Assembly: GCA_900763685.1 (NCBI GenBank)
Contig: CAAFLF010000001.1
Coordinates: 1-52,947, forward strand
Reading direction: 5' to 3'
Length of the DNA stretch: 52,947 nucleotides
From: an uncultured Oscillospiraceae bacterium
GTDB lineage: Bacteria > Bacillota > Clostridia > Oscillospirales > Oscillospiraceae
Below, piece after piece: positions 17,659 to 26,802 of the stretch. How positions within the stretch are numbered: the first letter of the stretch is position 1; each line of letters opens with the position of its first letter. Position numbers and translations under genes: made by a program. The notes beneath the pieces are model-generated. The model was not told the origin of the DNA. It saw only the letters and a list, made by a program, of their open reading frames with translations, and did not search any database.

Positions 17659-18441
17659 ATGATGAAGATGAAGAAGTTTTTGGCCGCGGCTCTGGCCCTC
17701 ACCATGGTCCTGGCCCTGGCCGCCTGCGGCAGCGGCAATTCCAGCGCCGACACCAACACCGCCTCCGGCTCCGCCGAGGGCAAGACCGTGGTCACCGTGG
17801 CTACCAGCCCCGATTTCCCGCCCTTTGAGTCCCTGGACGGCAGCGAGGTGGTGGGCATCGAGGTGGACATCCTCCAGGCCATCACCGAGAAGCTGGGCAT
17901 GGAGATGAAGCTGGAGCAGATGGACTTTGAGTCCGTGATCCCCGGCGTGCAGGCCGGGAAGTTCGACATCGGCATGAGCGGCATCACCATCACGGAGGAC
18001 CGGCAGAAGAACTGCGACTTCACCCAGCCCTACTTCCTGGCATCCCAGGCCATCGTGGTGACGCCGGACAGCGACATCACCTGCAAGGCCGATCTCGAGG
18101 GCAAGACAGTCTCCGTTCAGACCGGCACCACCGCCGAGGAGTACTGCATGGAGAACGGCTACGAGGTCCTGGCCTTCGCCGCCAACAATGACGCCGCCGC
18201 CGCCCTGACCTCCGGCAAGGCCGCCGCCTGGGTGGTGGACAACGAAGTCGGTGTGGCTCTCGCCCAGCAGCAGGGTCTCGTGGTCCTGGACGAGGCCATG
18301 ACCTCCGAGCCCTATGCCTTCGCCTTCGCCAAGGACAGCGCCCTCACCGCCCAGTTTGACGAGGCCCTGGGTGAGCTGCTGGCGGACGGCACCGTGGCCG
18401 CCATCTTTGAGAAGTACGGCGTGCTCTATGTGGCTCCCTGA
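17659..18441 (+). CDS. Polar amino-acid ABC transporter substrate-binding lipoprotein
   Basis: 260 residues; ATG 17659 follows AAGGAG. Signal peptide and lipobox LALAAC place the lipid anchor at Cys23. The solute-binding family 3 fold is clear from TVATSPDFPPFESL, IEVDILQAITEKLGM, FDIGMSGITITEDR and the hinge VSVQTGTTAEEY. It precedes a permease and an ATPase of the same family and sits between argH and argF. An arginine or basic amino-acid substrate is therefore likely, but cystine or histidine cannot be excluded. Confidence 0.9.
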   Translation: MMKMKKFLAAALALTMVLALAACGSGNSSADTNTASGSAEGKTVVTVATSPDFPPFESLDGSEVVGIEVDILQAITEKLGMEMKLEQMDFESVIPGVQAGKFDIGMSGITITEDRQKNCDFTQPYFLASQAIVVTPDSDITCKADLEGKTVSVQTGTTAEEYCMENGYEVLAFAANNDAAAALTSGKAAAWVVDNEVGVALAQQQGLVVLDEAMTSEPYAFAFAKDSALTAQFDEALGELLADGTVAAIFEKYGVLYVAP

Positions 18442-18472
18442 GGGGAACGACCTTCCTGAAAAAGCACCGGAG

Positions 18473-18496
18473 GAACGGGGCGGACGCCCCGTTCCC
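18473..18496 (+). promoter_or_regulatory. Intra-operon hairpin after the binding-protein gene
   Basis: GGAACGGGGC and GCCCCGTTCC form a tight hairpin with no U-tract, 31 bases after the binding-protein stop. Such structures commonly protect the upstream message and lower expression of the permease genes, giving excess binding protein. Confidence 0.55.
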
Positions 18497-18533
18497 CGGA
18501 CCCATTCCCAATCCTTTCTGAGGAGGACAGCCT

Positions 18534-19250
18534 ATGGCGCTCTTTGATTCCATCGCGCGGTTCTTCGCCAACTGGGGCGCGCAGCTGGCCTCCACCTTCC
18601 TGGAGAAGCAGCGCTACCTGATGCTGGTGGACGGCCTGCGCAACACCCTCATCATCACCCTGGGGGCCCTCGCCATCGGCGTGGCCATCGGCGCCCTCAT
18701 CGCCATCATCAAGTACTGCGGCGAGGGGAGCCGCTGGATGAAGCCCCTGTGCTTCCTCTGCGACCTCTATACCACCGTGATCCGGGGCATCCCGGTGGTG
18801 GTGGTGCTGCTGATCTTCTACTTTCTGATCCTCCGCTCGTCGGACGGCATCGTGGTGGGCATCGTGACCTTTGGCATCAACTCCGGCGCCTACATGGCGG
18901 AGCTCATCCGGGGCGGCATCAACGCCGTGGACGGCGGGCAGATGGAGGCGGGCCGGAGCCTTGGCATGTCCCGCTTCCAGGCCACGGTCCACGTGGTGCT
19001 GCCCCAGGCCATGAAGAACATCCTCCCCGCCATCGGCAACGAGATGATCGCTCTGCTGAAGGAGACCGCCGTCGCGGGCTACGTGGCGGTCCAGGACCTG
19101 ACGAGAGCGGGCAACCTCATCCGCAACAACACCTACGACGCCTTTAACCCCCTGATGGTGGTGGCGATCACCTACCTTCTCATCGTCATCCTGCTGACCT
19201 GGGCCCTGGGCAAATTCGAGAGGAGGCTGGCAAAGAGTGATAAGCGTTAA
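18534..19250 (+). CDS. Amino-acid ABC transporter permease
   Basis: 238 residues with about five membrane helices. The family 3 permease pattern is seen in [19 protein letters not shown], the conserved [10 protein letters not shown] segment, and the coupling-loop motif [20 protein letters not shown] that contacts the ATPase. ATG 18534 follows GAGGAGGA. Its end overlaps the ATPase gene by 14 bases, so the two are translationally coupled. One permease gene implies a homodimer in the membrane. Confidence 0.93.
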   Translation: MALFDSIARFFANWGAQLASTFLEKQRYLMLVDGLRNTLIITLGALAIGVAIGALIAIIKYCGEGSRWMKPLCFLCDLYTTVIRGIPVVVVLLIFYFLILRSSDGIVVGIVTFGINSGAYMAELIRGGINAVDGGQMEAGRSLGMSRFQATVHVVLPQAMKNILPAIGNEMIALLKETAVAGYVAVQDLTRAGNLIRNNTYDAFNPLMVVAITYLLIVILLTWALGKFERRLAKSDKR

Positions 19251-19959
19251 AAACCTGCGAAAGAGCTTCCACGGCACGGAGGTGCTGAAGGGCATCACCA
19301 CGGAGATCGACCGGGGGGACGTTGTGTGCATCATCGGGCCCTCCGGCTCCGGCAAGTCCACCTTCCTCCGCTGCCTCAACCGGCTGGAGACCCCGGACTC
19401 CGGGGAGATTTTGCTGGACGGCGTGGATCTCATGGACCGGAAGGCCGACCTGGACCGCCAGCGGATGAAGATGGGCATGGTCTTCCAGCAGTTCAACCTC
19501 TTCCCCCACATGACCATCCTGAAAAACCTCACTGTCTCCCCCATGATGCTGAAGAAGACCCCCCAGGCGGAGGCCGAGGCCAAGGCCATGCAGCTGCTGG
19601 ACCGGGTGGGCCTGGCCGACCGGGCCAAGGACTACCCCGCCCAGCTCTCCGGCGGGCAGAAGCAGCGGGTCGCCATCGTCCGGGCCCTCTGCATGGAGCC
19701 GGAGGTCATGCTCTTCGACGAGCCCACCTCCGCCCTGGACCCCGAGATGGTGGGCGAGGTGCTGGACGTCATGCGGGAGCTGGCCGGGAGCGGCATGACC
19801 ATGGTGGTGGTGACCCACGAGATGGGCTTTGCCAGAGAGGTGGGCAACCGGGTCCTCTTCATGGACGAGGGCATCATCATGGAGGAGAACGCCCCGGCGG
19901 AGCTCTTCGGCAACCCCCAGAGCGAGCGGCTGAAGACCTTCCTCTCAAAAGTACTGTGA
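19237..19959 (+). CDS. Amino-acid ABC transporter ATP-binding protein
   Basis: 240 residues, starting with GTG 19237 inside the permease gene, 10 bases after AGGAGG. Walker A is GPSGSGKST (34-42), Q loop [11 protein letters not shown], signature [10 protein letters not shown] and Walker [13 protein letters not shown], with switch His in VTHEMGF. It is of the GlnQ/ArtP type and energises import with the permease and the binding protein at 17659. argF follows after 37 bases. Confidence 0.96.
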   Translation: MISVKNLRKSFHGTEVLKGITTEIDRGDVVCIIGPSGSGKSTFLRCLNRLETPDSGEILLDGVDLMDRKADLDRQRMKMGMVFQQFNLFPHMTILKNLTVSPMMLKKTPQAEAEAKAMQLLDRVGLADRAKDYPAQLSGGQKQRVAIVRALCMEPEVMLFDEPTSALDPEMVGEVLDVMRELAGSGMTMVVVTHEMGFAREVGNRVLFMDEGIIMEENAPAELFGNPQSERLKTFLSKVL

Positions 19960-19996
19960 TTTTTGCGTGCGGCGCCGCCGCGGAAAGGAGAACACT

Positions 19997-20986
19997 ATGA
20001 ACCTCAAGGGTAAGAATTTTCTGAAGCTCCTGGACTTCACGCCGGAGGAGATCGGCGGTCTCCTGGACCTGGCGGCGGAGCTGAAGGCCAAGAAGAAGGC
20101 CGGCATCCCCCACGCCCTCTGCCAGGGCAAGAACGTCGTCCTCCTCTTTGAGAAGGACTCCACCCGGACCCGCTGCGCCTTTGAGGTGGCGGGCTACGAT
20201 CTGGGCATGGGCGTCACCTACCTGGGGCCCACCGGCTCCCAGATGGGCAAGAAGGAGAGCATCGCCGACACCGCCCGGGTCCTGGGCCGGATGTATGACG
20301 GCATCGAGTACCGGGGCTTCGGCCAGAAGATCGTGGAGGAGCTGGGCGAGAAGGCCGGTGTTCCCGTGTGGAACGGCCTCACCAACGAGTTCCATCCCAC
20401 CCAGGTGCTGGCGGACTTCCTCACCATCCAGGAGCACTTCGGCAAGCTCCAGGGAGTGAAGCTGGTCTTCCTGGGGGACGCCCGCTACAACATGGGTGAC
20501 TCCCTGATGGTGGGCTGCGCCAAGATGGGCATGCACTTCGTGGCCTGCGCCCCCAAGAAGTATTTCCCCAAGCCGGAGCTGGTGGCCCAGTGCCAGGCCG
20601 TGGCCCAGGAGACCGGGGCGGTGCTGGAGTTCTGCGAGGATCCGGAGACCGCCGTCCAGGGCGCGGACGTCCTCTATACCGACGTGTGGGTCTCTATGGG
20701 TGAGCCCATGGAGACCTGGGCGGAGCGCATCGCGGACCTGGCCCCCTATCAGGTGAATTCCGCCCTGATGGCCAAGGCCGGTTCCCAGGCCGTCTTCATG
20801 CACTGCCTGCCCTCCTTCCACGACCTCAACACCACCATCGGCAAGGAGATGGGCGAGGCCTTCGGCCGGAAGGACATGGAGGTGACGGACGAGGTCTTCG
20901 AGAGCCCGCAGTCCATCGTCTTCGACGAGGCGGAGAACCGCATGCACACCATCAAGGCCGTCATGGCCGCCACCCTGGCGGACTGA
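19997..20986 (+). CDS. argF: Ornithine carbamoyltransferase
   Basis: 329 residues. Makes citrulline from ornithine and carbamoyl phosphate. The carbamoyl-phosphate site STRTR is at about residues 55-59, with the HPTQ loop next, and the ornithine-side motif MHCLPSFHD carries the catalytic cysteine. The usual form of that motif is HCLPAFHD; the A-to-S change is minor. ATG 19997 follows AAGGAG. As argG, argH and argF are here without argB, C, D or J, it could serve citrulline-to-arginine synthesis or, in reverse, the arginine deiminase route; neighbouring argG/argH favour synthesis. Confidence 0.95.
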   Translation: MNLKGKNFLKLLDFTPEEIGGLLDLAAELKAKKKAGIPHALCQGKNVVLLFEKDSTRTRCAFEVAGYDLGMGVTYLGPTGSQMGKKESIADTARVLGRMYDGIEYRGFGQKIVEELGEKAGVPVWNGLTNEFHPTQVLADFLTIQEHFGKLQGVKLVFLGDARYNMGDSLMVGCAKMGMHFVACAPKKYFPKPELVAQCQAVAQETGAVLEFCEDPETAVQGADVLYTDVWVSMGEPMETWAERIADLAPYQVNSALMAKAGSQAVFMHCLPSFHDLNTTIGKEMGEAFGRKDMEVTDEVFESPQSIVFDEAENRMHTIKAVMAATLAD

Positions 20987-20993
20987 GAACGAG

Positions 20994-21026
20994 AAAAAAG
21001 GAGCACCCGTTGGGTGCTCCTTTTTT
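20994..21026. terminator. Bidirectional terminator between argF and the facing membrane gene
   Basis: GGAGCACCC (21000-21008) pairs with GGGTGCTCC (21012-21020), with AAAAAA on the left and TTTTTT on the right, so it can end transcription from both sides. Confidence 0.88.
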
Positions 21027-21039
21027 GGCGGTTTTGGGG

Positions 21040-21408
21040 TTAGGGCTTCGGGCGGGCGGTCCAGGGGAAGAGGAGCGTGCCGCCCAAGGCTACGGCGGCG
21101 ACATCCCAGGGGTCCCCCACGGAGCGGGGGAGGTAGAGGGGGGTGACCCCCTCCCAGAAGGCGCCGCAGAGGAGGAGAAAGGCCAGCGCCGCCCACCAGC
21201 GGCGCTCCGGCGGGTAAGCGAAGAGCGCCCGGGCGCCCTGGAGCACCAGGATCATGGCCCCGCCCGCAAGGAAGTCCGCCCCGTGCCAGGCGAGAAGGCG
21301 GTGGAGGGTCCCGGTGGTGGCCGGGATGAGGCAGAAGCGGTTTAAGAGATAGAGCGCCGTGATCCCCAGGGCCGGAGGGAGATAGCGGCGGAGGACATCC
21401 CGCCTCAC
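21040..21408 (-). CDS. Small integral membrane protein, possibly VanZ-like
   Basis: 122 residues with three to four membrane helices (LGITALYLLNRFCLIP, ADFLAGGAMILVLQG, WWAALAFLLLCGAFWEGV, WDVAAVALGGTLLF). The start is GTG 21408, overlapping the stop of the XRE gene (GTGA). The arrangement HGADFLAG ... FWE ... GDPWDVAA resembles VanZ-like and related small membrane proteins, but I would not name a function. Translational coupling to the regulator upstream implies they work together. Confidence 0.6.
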   Translation of the reverse strand: MRRDVLRRYLPPALGITALYLLNRFCLIPATTGTLHRLLAWHGADFLAGGAMILVLQGARALFAYPPERRWWAALAFLLLCGAFWEGVTPLYLPRSVGDPWDVAAVALGGTLLFPWTARPKP

Positions 21409-22145
21409 AGGAAGGAGAGGATCAGCAGGGCCACCACCACGGCGCCCACCACGCCCCAGAAGCCGAGGCCGCTCTTCGTCTCCGACGACGGGCGGGCCGG
21501 GATGGTCATGGCCTCCGTCTTCCCCAGGAGCTCCTGCTGGGGCTCCCCCTCGTCCAGGACGATCTTGGGGTCCAGGTACTCCCGGTTCAGGTGCTGGGCC
21601 AGGAAGAGGGCGGCGCTGTCCGGCAGGTCCCGGCGGAGTACCACTCGGTAATCCGAGCCGTTCTCCATGAGGCGCACCAGCTCCCGGGCGTAGGCGTCGG
21701 GCTTGCCGCAGAACTGGACGAAGTCCCGGGCCAGGTCCTCCCGGGCGGAGCCGATGCTGGTGAAGAGCTTCGCCCCGCAGGTGAGGGCGTAGCGGGGGCC
21801 GGGGAAGGGCAGGGCCGGCAGGGGATAGCCGCAGGCGGGGCAGAGGGTCCCGCCGGAGGTGGGACGGCCGCAGCAGGGGCAGGTATCGGGATAGGTGGGA
21901 CCGGGAGCGCTCTCCGCCGGGGTGCTCTCCGCGGGGGCGGGGGCGTCCTCCCGGCCGAAGAGCAGGTAGTCTGCCGAGAAGCCCAGGGCCAGGCAGAGCT
22001 TCGCCACGGTGTCGAGATCCGGCACGGCCTGGCCGCTCTCCCACTTGCTGACGGCCTGACGGCTGATGCCCAGCTTCTCCCCCAGGGCCTCCTGGGTGAG
22101 GCCGGCGGCCTTTCGGGCGGCGGCGACGCGTTCATTCCATTCCAT
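21405..22145 (-). CDS. XRE-family regulator with zinc ribbon and C-terminal membrane anchor
   Basis: 246 residues; ATG 22145 is chosen because AGGAGG lies 9 bases upstream on the minus strand. Residues 1-65 are a Cro/CI-type helix-turn-helix (GLTQEALGEKLGISRQAVSKWESGQAVPDLD). Residues about 85-105 hold CPCCGRPTSGGTLCPACG, a four-cysteine zinc ribbon. A middle domain of about 110 residues is unassigned, and the protein ends in a hydrophobic helix (VVGAVVVALLILSFL). A membrane-tethered DNA-binding protein coupled to a small membrane protein could be a one-component envelope sensor. The cue and targets are unknown. Confidence 0.8.
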   Translation of the reverse strand: MEWNERVAAARKAAGLTQEALGEKLGISRQAVSKWESGQAVPDLDTVAKLCLALGFSADYLLFGREDAPAPAESTPAESAPGPTYPDTCPCCGRPTSGGTLCPACGYPLPALPFPGPRYALTCGAKLFTSIGSAREDLARDFVQFCGKPDAYARELVRLMENGSDYRVVLRRDLPDSAALFLAQHLNREYLDPKIVLDEGEPQQELLGKTEAMTIPARPSSETKSGLGFWGVVGAVVVALLILSFL

Positions 22146-22286
22146 CAAGGATGACCTCCTGTCGTTTTCTGCTCTCATCCTAGCGGAAAACGCGGGGTTT
22201 GGCAAGCATTCTGAGCTTCCGTTTGTCAACGGGGAGTGGAAAAGGGGACTTGGGGCCGGAGACGGGCCCGCAAACGCGCCATCCCC

Positions 22287-22315
22287 TTGACACCGGGCGG
22301 ATTCCCTGCTAATAT
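22287..22315 (+). promoter_or_regulatory. Promoter of the cysE-cysS operon
   Basis: TTGACA (22287-22292), a 17-base spacer and TAATAT (22310-22315). It is the same near-consensus pair as at argG and drives the T-box leader. Confidence 0.85.
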
Positions 22316-22321
22316 ACTAGG

Positions 22322-22570
22322 GTGTATCGGCGGTGCCGGTACCTTGCGTGTGGATCGGAAAGAGTAACGGTTCCGCACCCCGGACAGAGAGGGCCCGCCA
22401 TCGGCTGGAAGCGGGCCCGCGGGGAGGGCCGCGAAGTGCGTCCGGGAGCGCGGGGGACGATCCCCCCGTTTGGCCCAGCGTCAGTGGGCCTCCTTGAGTG
22501 ATAAATGAGAGTGGAACCGCGATGACCGTCGCCTCTCGTACTTTTCTGGGTACGGGGGCGCTTTTTCTTT
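22322..22570 (+). promoter_or_regulatory. T-box riboswitch, cysteine specific
   Basis: The conserved T-box AGAGTGGAACCGCG is at 22508-22521. Upstream lie the stem I features: a GGAAAGAGTAAC turn, CCGGAC/GTCCGG pairing, an AGAGAG bulge and the apical GGCTGGAAGC. On the 3' side of the specifier loop (GAAGTGCG, 22434-22440) the triplet TGC (22437-22439) is a cysteine codon. A terminator follows (GCCTCTCGTAC with GTACGGGGGC, then CTTTTTC). Uncharged tRNA-Cys would stabilise the antiterminator and switch on cysE and cysS. Confidence 0.92.
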
Positions 22571-22598
22571 GCCCCCGCCCCGCAAGGAGCGCGTAGCT

Positions 22599-23330
22599 AT
22601 GAAGGAAACTGCCCCTAAGGGCGGCCTCTCCGGCCTGCTGGAAGCCTACCAGCGCCGGGATCCCGCCGCCCGGAGCAAGCTGGAGGTCTTCCTCCTCTAC
22701 CAGGGCGTCCACGCGGTGATCTTTCACCGGGTGAGCCACTGGCTCTGGCGGCACAACTGCCGCTTTCTGGCCCGGCTGAACTCCCAGATCGCCCGGCACT
22801 GCACGGGCATCGAGATCCACCCCGGGGCCACCATCGGCAAGCGCCTGGTCATCGACCACGGCATGGGCATCGTCATCGGCGAGACCGCCGAGGTGGGGGA
22901 CGACTGCCTCATCTACCACGGCGTCACCCTGGGCGGCACCGGCAAGGACCAGGGAAAGCGCCACCCCACCATCGGGAATAACGTCCTCATCTCCGCCGGG
23001 GCCAAGGTTTTGGGCCCCTTCAAGGTAGGGGACAACAGCCGCATCGCCGCCAACGCCGTGGTCCTCAGCGAGGTCCCGGCGGACGCCACCGCCGTGGGCA
23101 TCCCCGCCCAGATCGTCCGCATCGCCGGGCAGTCCACCCGCTTCGCCGACGAGGTGGACCAGACCAGCGTGAAGGATCCCCGTTCGGAGGAGCTGCGGGC
23201 CCTCTCCCAGCGGCTGGAGTTGGTGGAGAGGCTTCTGGACCGGGAATATCTCGCCAAAATCGCCCCGGAGACGGGGAAGAATACCGAAGACAGCAACGAG
23301 AAAGGAAGCGACGGACATGTATCTCTATAA
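22599..23330 (+). CDS. cysE: Serine O-acetyltransferase
   Basis: 243 residues. Makes O-acetylserine from serine and acetyl-CoA, the first step to cysteine. Left-handed beta-helix hexapeptide repeats run through [19 protein letters not shown], then [16 protein letters not shown] and [18 protein letters not shown]. The catalytic histidine lies in [13 protein letters not shown] 22599 follows AAGGAG directly after the T-box terminator. The last 14 bases overlap cysS, so cysteine synthesis and cysteine charging are made from one message under cysteine T-box control. The C-terminal tail after the helix (about residues 185-243) is longer than in short Firmicute forms. Confidence 0.95.
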   Translation: MKETAPKGGLSGLLEAYQRRDPAARSKLEVFLLYQGVHAVIFHRVSHWLWRHNCRFLARLNSQIARHCTGIEIHPGATIGKRLVIDHGMGIVIGETAEVGDDCLIYHGVTLGGTGKDQGKRHPTIGNNVLISAGAKVLGPFKVGDNSRIAANAVVLSEVPADATAVGIPAQIVRIAGQSTRFADEVDQTSVKDPRSEELRALSQRLELVERLLDREYLAKIAPETGKNTEDSNEKGSDGHVSL

Positions 23331-24759
23331 CTCCGCCACCCATAAGAAAGCCGAGTTCACCACCCATACCCCGAACCACGTGGAGATGTACACCTGCGGC
23401 CCCACGGTCTATCACTTCGCCCACATCGGAAACCTCCGCAGCTATATCATGGAGGACGTGCTGGAGAAGTTCCTGCGCTACCAGGGCTACGACGTGAACC
23501 GGGTCATGAACATCACCGACGTGGGGCACCTGACCTCCGACGCCGACGAGGGCGAGGACAAGATGCTCAAGGGCGCCCGCCGGGAGCACAAGACCGTCAT
23601 GGAGATTGCGAAGTTCTATACCGACGCCTTCTTCGCGGACTGCGAGAAGCTGAACATCAAGCGGCCCGACGTGGTCCAGCCCGCCACCGGCTGCATCGAC
23701 GAGTATATCAAGATCGTCTCCGGCCTTCTGGAGAAAGGTTATGCTTACGAGGCGGGCGGGAACGTGTATTTCGATACCTCCAAGCTGGCGCGCTACTACG
23801 TCTTCAACGACCACAACGAGGAGGACCTGGCGGTGGGCGTCCGGGAGGGCGTGGAGGAGGACACCAACAAGCGCAACAAGAACGATTTCGTCCTCTGGTT
23901 CACGAAATCCAAGTTTGAGGACCAGGCCCTGAAGTGGGACTCCCCCTGGGGCGTGGGCTATCCCGGCTGGCACATCGAGTGCTCCGGCATCAGCCTTAAG
24001 TATAACGGGGAGTACCTGGATCTCCACTGCGGCGGCGTGGACAACGCCTTCCCCCACCACACCAACGAGATCGCCCAGAGCGAGAGCTACCTGGGCCATC
24101 CCTGGTGCCCCCAGTGGTTTCATGTGGCCCATCTCAACACCACCGATGGCAAGATGTCCAAGTCCAAGGGCGAGTTTCTCACCGTCTCTTTGCTGGAAGA
24201 GAAGGGCTACGATCCCCTTAGCTACCGCTTCTTCTGCCTCCAGAGCCACTATCGCAAGGCCCTGGTCTTCACCTGGGAGAATCTCGACAACGCCCAGGGG
24301 GCCTACCAGAAGCTGCTGAAGAAGATCGCCGCCCTGACGACGGACGGCGAGGCGGACCCCGCCGTGGTAAAGGAGTACAAGGATAAGTTTATCCAGGTGA
24401 TGAGCAACGACCTCAACACCTCCATGGGCATCACTGCCCTCTACGACGCCCTGAAGGCCAAGGCCAACGACGCTACCAAGCTGGCGATCCTGGCCAGCTA
24501 CGATACCGTTCTGGGGCTGGACCTGCTGAAAAAGGCGGCGGAGCTCGGGGCCAAGGCGGCGGCCAGCCAGTCCTCCCAGAGCGGCGGCTACACCATCACC
24601 GGTGAGGGCGACCCCGCCATCGACGCGCTGGTCCTGGCCCGGTACGAGGCCAAGAAGGCCAAGAACTTCGCCGAGGCTGACCGCATCCGGGATGAGCTGA
24701 AGGCCCAGGGCATCGAGATCGTGGACAGCAAGGACGGCGCCGTCTGGAAGCGGAGCTGA
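23317..24759 (+). CDS. cysS: Cysteinyl-tRNA synthetase
   Basis: 480 residues. Charges tRNA-Cys with cysteine. Class I motifs are present: the HIGH equivalent AHIGNLRS and [11 protein letters not shown]. Zinc-binding residues are visible in YTCGPTVY and in the [10 protein letters not shown] and [10 protein letters not shown] segments. The start overlaps cysE by 14 bases, and GAAAGGAAG precedes it. The C-terminal helical domain ends at residue 480, ordinary for the family (about 465). A strong terminator follows. Confidence 0.97.
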   Translation: MYLYNSATHKKAEFTTHTPNHVEMYTCGPTVYHFAHIGNLRSYIMEDVLEKFLRYQGYDVNRVMNITDVGHLTSDADEGEDKMLKGARREHKTVMEIAKFYTDAFFADCEKLNIKRPDVVQPATGCIDEYIKIVSGLLEKGYAYEAGGNVYFDTSKLARYYVFNDHNEEDLAVGVREGVEEDTNKRNKNDFVLWFTKSKFEDQALKWDSPWGVGYPGWHIECSGISLKYNGEYLDLHCGGVDNAFPHHTNEIAQSESYLGHPWCPQWFHVAHLNTTDGKMSKSKGEFLTVSLLEEKGYDPLSYRFFCLQSHYRKALVFTWENLDNAQGAYQKLLKKIAALTTDGEADPAVVKEYKDKFIQVMSNDLNTSMGITALYDALKAKANDATKLAILASYDTVLGLDLLKKAAELGAKAAASQSSQSGGYTITGEGDPAIDALVLARYEAKKAKNFAEADRIRDELKAQGIEIVDSKDGAVWKRS

Positions 24760-24775
24760 CCTTCCCCAAAAAGCC

Positions 24776-24814
24776 AAAGCGGCCCCGGCCAGTGATCTGG
24801 CCGGGGCCGCTTTT
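24776..24814 (+). terminator. Terminator after cysS
   Basis: AAGCGGCCCCGGCCAG (24777-24792) pairs perfectly with CTGGCCGGGGCCGCTT (24797-24812), ending in TTTT. Confidence 0.88.
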
Positions 24815-24856
24815 GTATGCGGGCGCCGGGGTGGCGGGAAAATTTCCCTTTCCTCC

Positions 24857-24885
24857 TTGACAGGTCCTGTCAGAAAGGCTATGAT
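24857..24885 (+). promoter_or_regulatory. Promoter with palindromic operator for the XRE-cupin gene
   Basis: TTGACA (24857-24862), 17 bases and TATGAT (24880-24885). The perfect palindrome TGACAGGTCCTGTCA (24858-24872) overlaps the -35 box and the spacer, an ideal place for a repressor dimer, perhaps the XRE protein itself. Confidence 0.75.
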
Positions 24886-24940
24886 AGGAGAGAATTTTGA
24901 CAAGATATCGCGCTTTTCGGCGCTTTGGGAGGGCATCGCC

Positions 24941-25495
24941 ATGGAACTGAACCGCGCCGTCGCCGGCAACATCCGCCGCATCCGCAAGAGCAAGAAGCTG
25001 AGCATGGAGCAGACGGCGGCCCTCTCCGGGGTGTCCCGCAGCATGCTGGGGCAGATCGAGCGGGGGGAGGCCAACCCGTCCGTGGCCATCCTGGGGAAGA
25101 TCGCCCAGGCCCTGAAGGTCCCGGCGGAGGTTTTGCTGGAGAACGACGATTTCGACTCCCTGCTCCTGGCACGGACGGCGGCGGTGAAGGCCCAGCTCAG
25201 CGACGGCGGCAAGGTGAATCTCCGGCCCTCCCTGCCCTACGACGAGACCACCCGGCAGGAGAGCTTCTTCCTGGACATCTACATCAGTGGCCGCTACGCC
25301 CCGGAGCCCTCCGTCCCCGGGGCCCTCTGCCACCTGACGGTGTTCTCCGGCAGCGTGGAGCTGACGGTGGAGGGGGAGAACTTCCACCTTTTGGAGCGGG
25401 ACGCCATCCGCTTCGCCGCCGACCAGCCCTGGACGGTGCGCAACATGTCCAGCGGCAACGCCCGGATGCTGCTGGGCTTCCGGTACCTGAAATGA
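24941..25495 (+). CDS. XRE-cupin transcriptional regulator
   Basis: 184 residues. ATG 24941 is preferred over ATG 24881 because the -10 box lies at 24880-24885, so an earlier start would not be transcribed; GGGAGGG precedes 24941 by 8 bases. Residues 8-62 form a helix-turn-helix (NIRRIRKSKKLSMEQTAALS, then MLGQIERGEANPSV), and residues about 110-182 a small cupin barrel (HLTVFSGSVELTVEGENFHL) that could bind a small ligand. Such proteins often repress amino-acid or polyamine genes. The palindrome in its own promoter suggests self-repression. Confidence 0.88.
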   Translation: MELNRAVAGNIRRIRKSKKLSMEQTAALSGVSRSMLGQIERGEANPSVAILGKIAQALKVPAEVLLENDDFDSLLLARTAAVKAQLSDGGKVNLRPSLPYDETTRQESFFLDIYISGRYAPEPSVPGALCHLTVFSGSVELTVEGENFHLLERDAIRFAADQPWTVRNMSSGNARMLLGFRYLK

Positions 25496-25502
25496 AGAGA
25501 AT

Positions 25503-25538
25503 CGCCCCCGGTCCTTGGGACCGGGGGCGCGGTTTTTA
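25503..25538 (+). terminator. Terminator after the XRE-cupin gene
   Basis: CGCCCCCGGTCC (25503-25514) pairs with GGACCGGGGGCG (25518-25529), followed by CGGTTTTTA. The T-run is on the plus strand only. Confidence 0.85.
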
Positions 25539-25545
25539 TGGGGGC

Positions 25546-26124
25546 TTATCCCACCCGCTTCGCGATGACGGCGGCCAGGGTGAGCTTCAGGAGGTCCGGC
25601 AGGAGGTAGGGGACCACGCACAGAAGGAGGGCGCTGAGGACGCTGACGGCCTTGCCGCCCTGAAGGTAGACGGCCACAAACCAGGCGGTGCCGAAGGCGT
25701 AGCAGAGGAGGAGCCCCAGCACGCAGGCCAGGAGCTTCCGCTTCGTGCCGCCCTGGCCCCGGGCGGTCAGGGCCCAGTAGAGGAGGCCCATGGCGAGAAA
25801 GCCCGTGAGGTAGCCCCCGGTGCTGCCGAGGAGCACCCCCAGCCCGCCCCGGAAGGAGGAGAAGACCGGCGCGCCCACGGCGCCGAGAAGTAAGTACGCC
25901 GCAATGGCCAGGGTCCCGTCCCGGCCCCCCAGGAGCAGCAGGCAGAGGAAGACCCCAAAGGTCTGCAGAGTAAAGGGGACCATGGGCTCCGGCAGGGGGA
26001 TGGTGATCCAGCCGCAGACCGCGAGGATGGCGGTCATCAGGGCCACCCGGGTCAGGTCCCGGACGGAGAAGCCCCGGCTCCGGCGGCCGGTGTAGGACGC
26101 GATCTTGCGTTTGCTCTTGCTCAT
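25546..26124 (-). CDS. bioY: Biotin transporter substrate-binding component BioY
   Basis: 192 residues with about six membrane helices. BioY is the S component of ECF biotin importers. The family pattern is visible in VPFTLQTFGVFLCLLLLGGR, then DGTLAIAAYLLLGAVGAPVFS and GVLLGSTGGYLTGF. The lysine- and arginine-rich N-terminus ([15 protein letters not shown]) is cytosolic. No ECF ATPase or T component lies nearby, so it would use shared modules made elsewhere. Its ATG overlaps the stop of the uracil-DNA glycosylase gene (ATGA), indicating coupling. Confidence 0.93.
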   Translation of the reverse strand: MSKSKRKIASYTGRRSRGFSVRDLTRVALMTAILAVCGWITIPLPEPMVPFTLQTFGVFLCLLLLGGRDGTLAIAAYLLLGAVGAPVFSSFRGGLGVLLGSTGGYLTGFLAMGLLYWALTARGQGGTKRKLLACVLGLLLCYAFGTAWFVAVYLQGGKAVSVLSALLLCVVPYLLPDLLKLTLAAVIAKRVG

Positions 26125-26774
26125 GGCGCTTCCTTTCCCGCGTCCCCCTCGTGGGGACTTTTCAGTGTGGTGTTGGGGCAGGTCTCCCGGATCTTCCGCT
26201 GGAGCTCCTTCAGGTCCGCGAAGGTCTCCGGGCGCTTGGAATCATCCCGCAGCAGCGCTGCGGGGTGGTAGATGGCCATCATGGCCACGCCGTTCCGGGA
26301 GAACCACTGGCCGTGGTCCGCCGTGATGCGGAAATCGTCCCGGATGATGGCCTTGGCGGCGATGCGGCCCAGGCAGACGATGAGCTTGGGCCGGATCAGG
26401 GACGCCTGACGGCGGAGCCAGCCGAGGCAGGCATCCTGCTCCTCCGCGAGAGGGTCCCGGTTTCCCGGGGGACGGCACTTCACCACGTTGGCAATGTAGA
26501 CCTTCGTCCGGTCCAGGCCGATCATGGCCAGCATATCGTCCAGCAGCTGACCGGCCCGGCCCACGAAGGGCACGCCCTGCTCGTCCTCGTTCTGGCCCGG
26601 GCCCTCGCCAATGAGCAAAATTTCCGCTTCCGGATTGCCGACGCCGAAGACCACGTGGGTCCGGGTCTCCCAGAGGCCGCAGCCCCGGCACTGGAGGCAG
26701 TCGTGGCGCAGGCTCTCCCAGCTGTCGGGGGCGGCGGAGGCGTCAGGGGGGATGGGGGCTTCCCAGGGTTCCAT
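26121..26774 (-). CDS. Uracil-DNA glycosylase, family 4 (iron-sulfur type)
   Basis: 217 residues. Removes uracil from DNA. Cysteines in CLQCRGC near residues 26-32, [10 protein letters not shown] and DACLGW can supply the four ligands of the 4Fe-4S cluster of family 4. Motif [20 protein letters not shown] and the C-terminal HPAALLRDD match the active-site motifs. AAGGAGGG precedes the ATG at 26774. The gene is coupled to bioY downstream. Families 4 and 5 look alike; the E at GEGPGQNED favours family 4. Confidence 0.88.
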   Translation of the reverse strand: MEPWEAPIPPDASAAPDSWESLRHDCLQCRGCGLWETRTHVVFGVGNPEAEILLIGEGPGQNEDEQGVPFVGRAGQLLDDMLAMIGLDRTKVYIANVVKCRPPGNRDPLAEEQDACLGWLRRQASLIRPKLIVCLGRIAAKAIIRDDFRITADHGQWFSRNGVAMMAIYHPAALLRDDSKRPETFADLKELQRKIRETCPNTTLKSPHEGDAGKEAP

Positions 26775-26802
26775 GGGCGGCCCTCCTTTCTTTGGAATGG
26801 GG

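Noticed and set aside
21040..22044. Long minus-strand frame including the small membrane protein
   Set aside because: Its first 200 codons are Arg/Gly/Pro-rich and overlap the XRE gene in another frame. Only the part from GTG 21408 is protein-like.
24881..24940. Earlier ATG start for the XRE-cupin protein
   Set aside because: It overlaps the -10 box (24880-24885), so it would lie upstream of the transcript; ATG 24941 has a good ribosome site.
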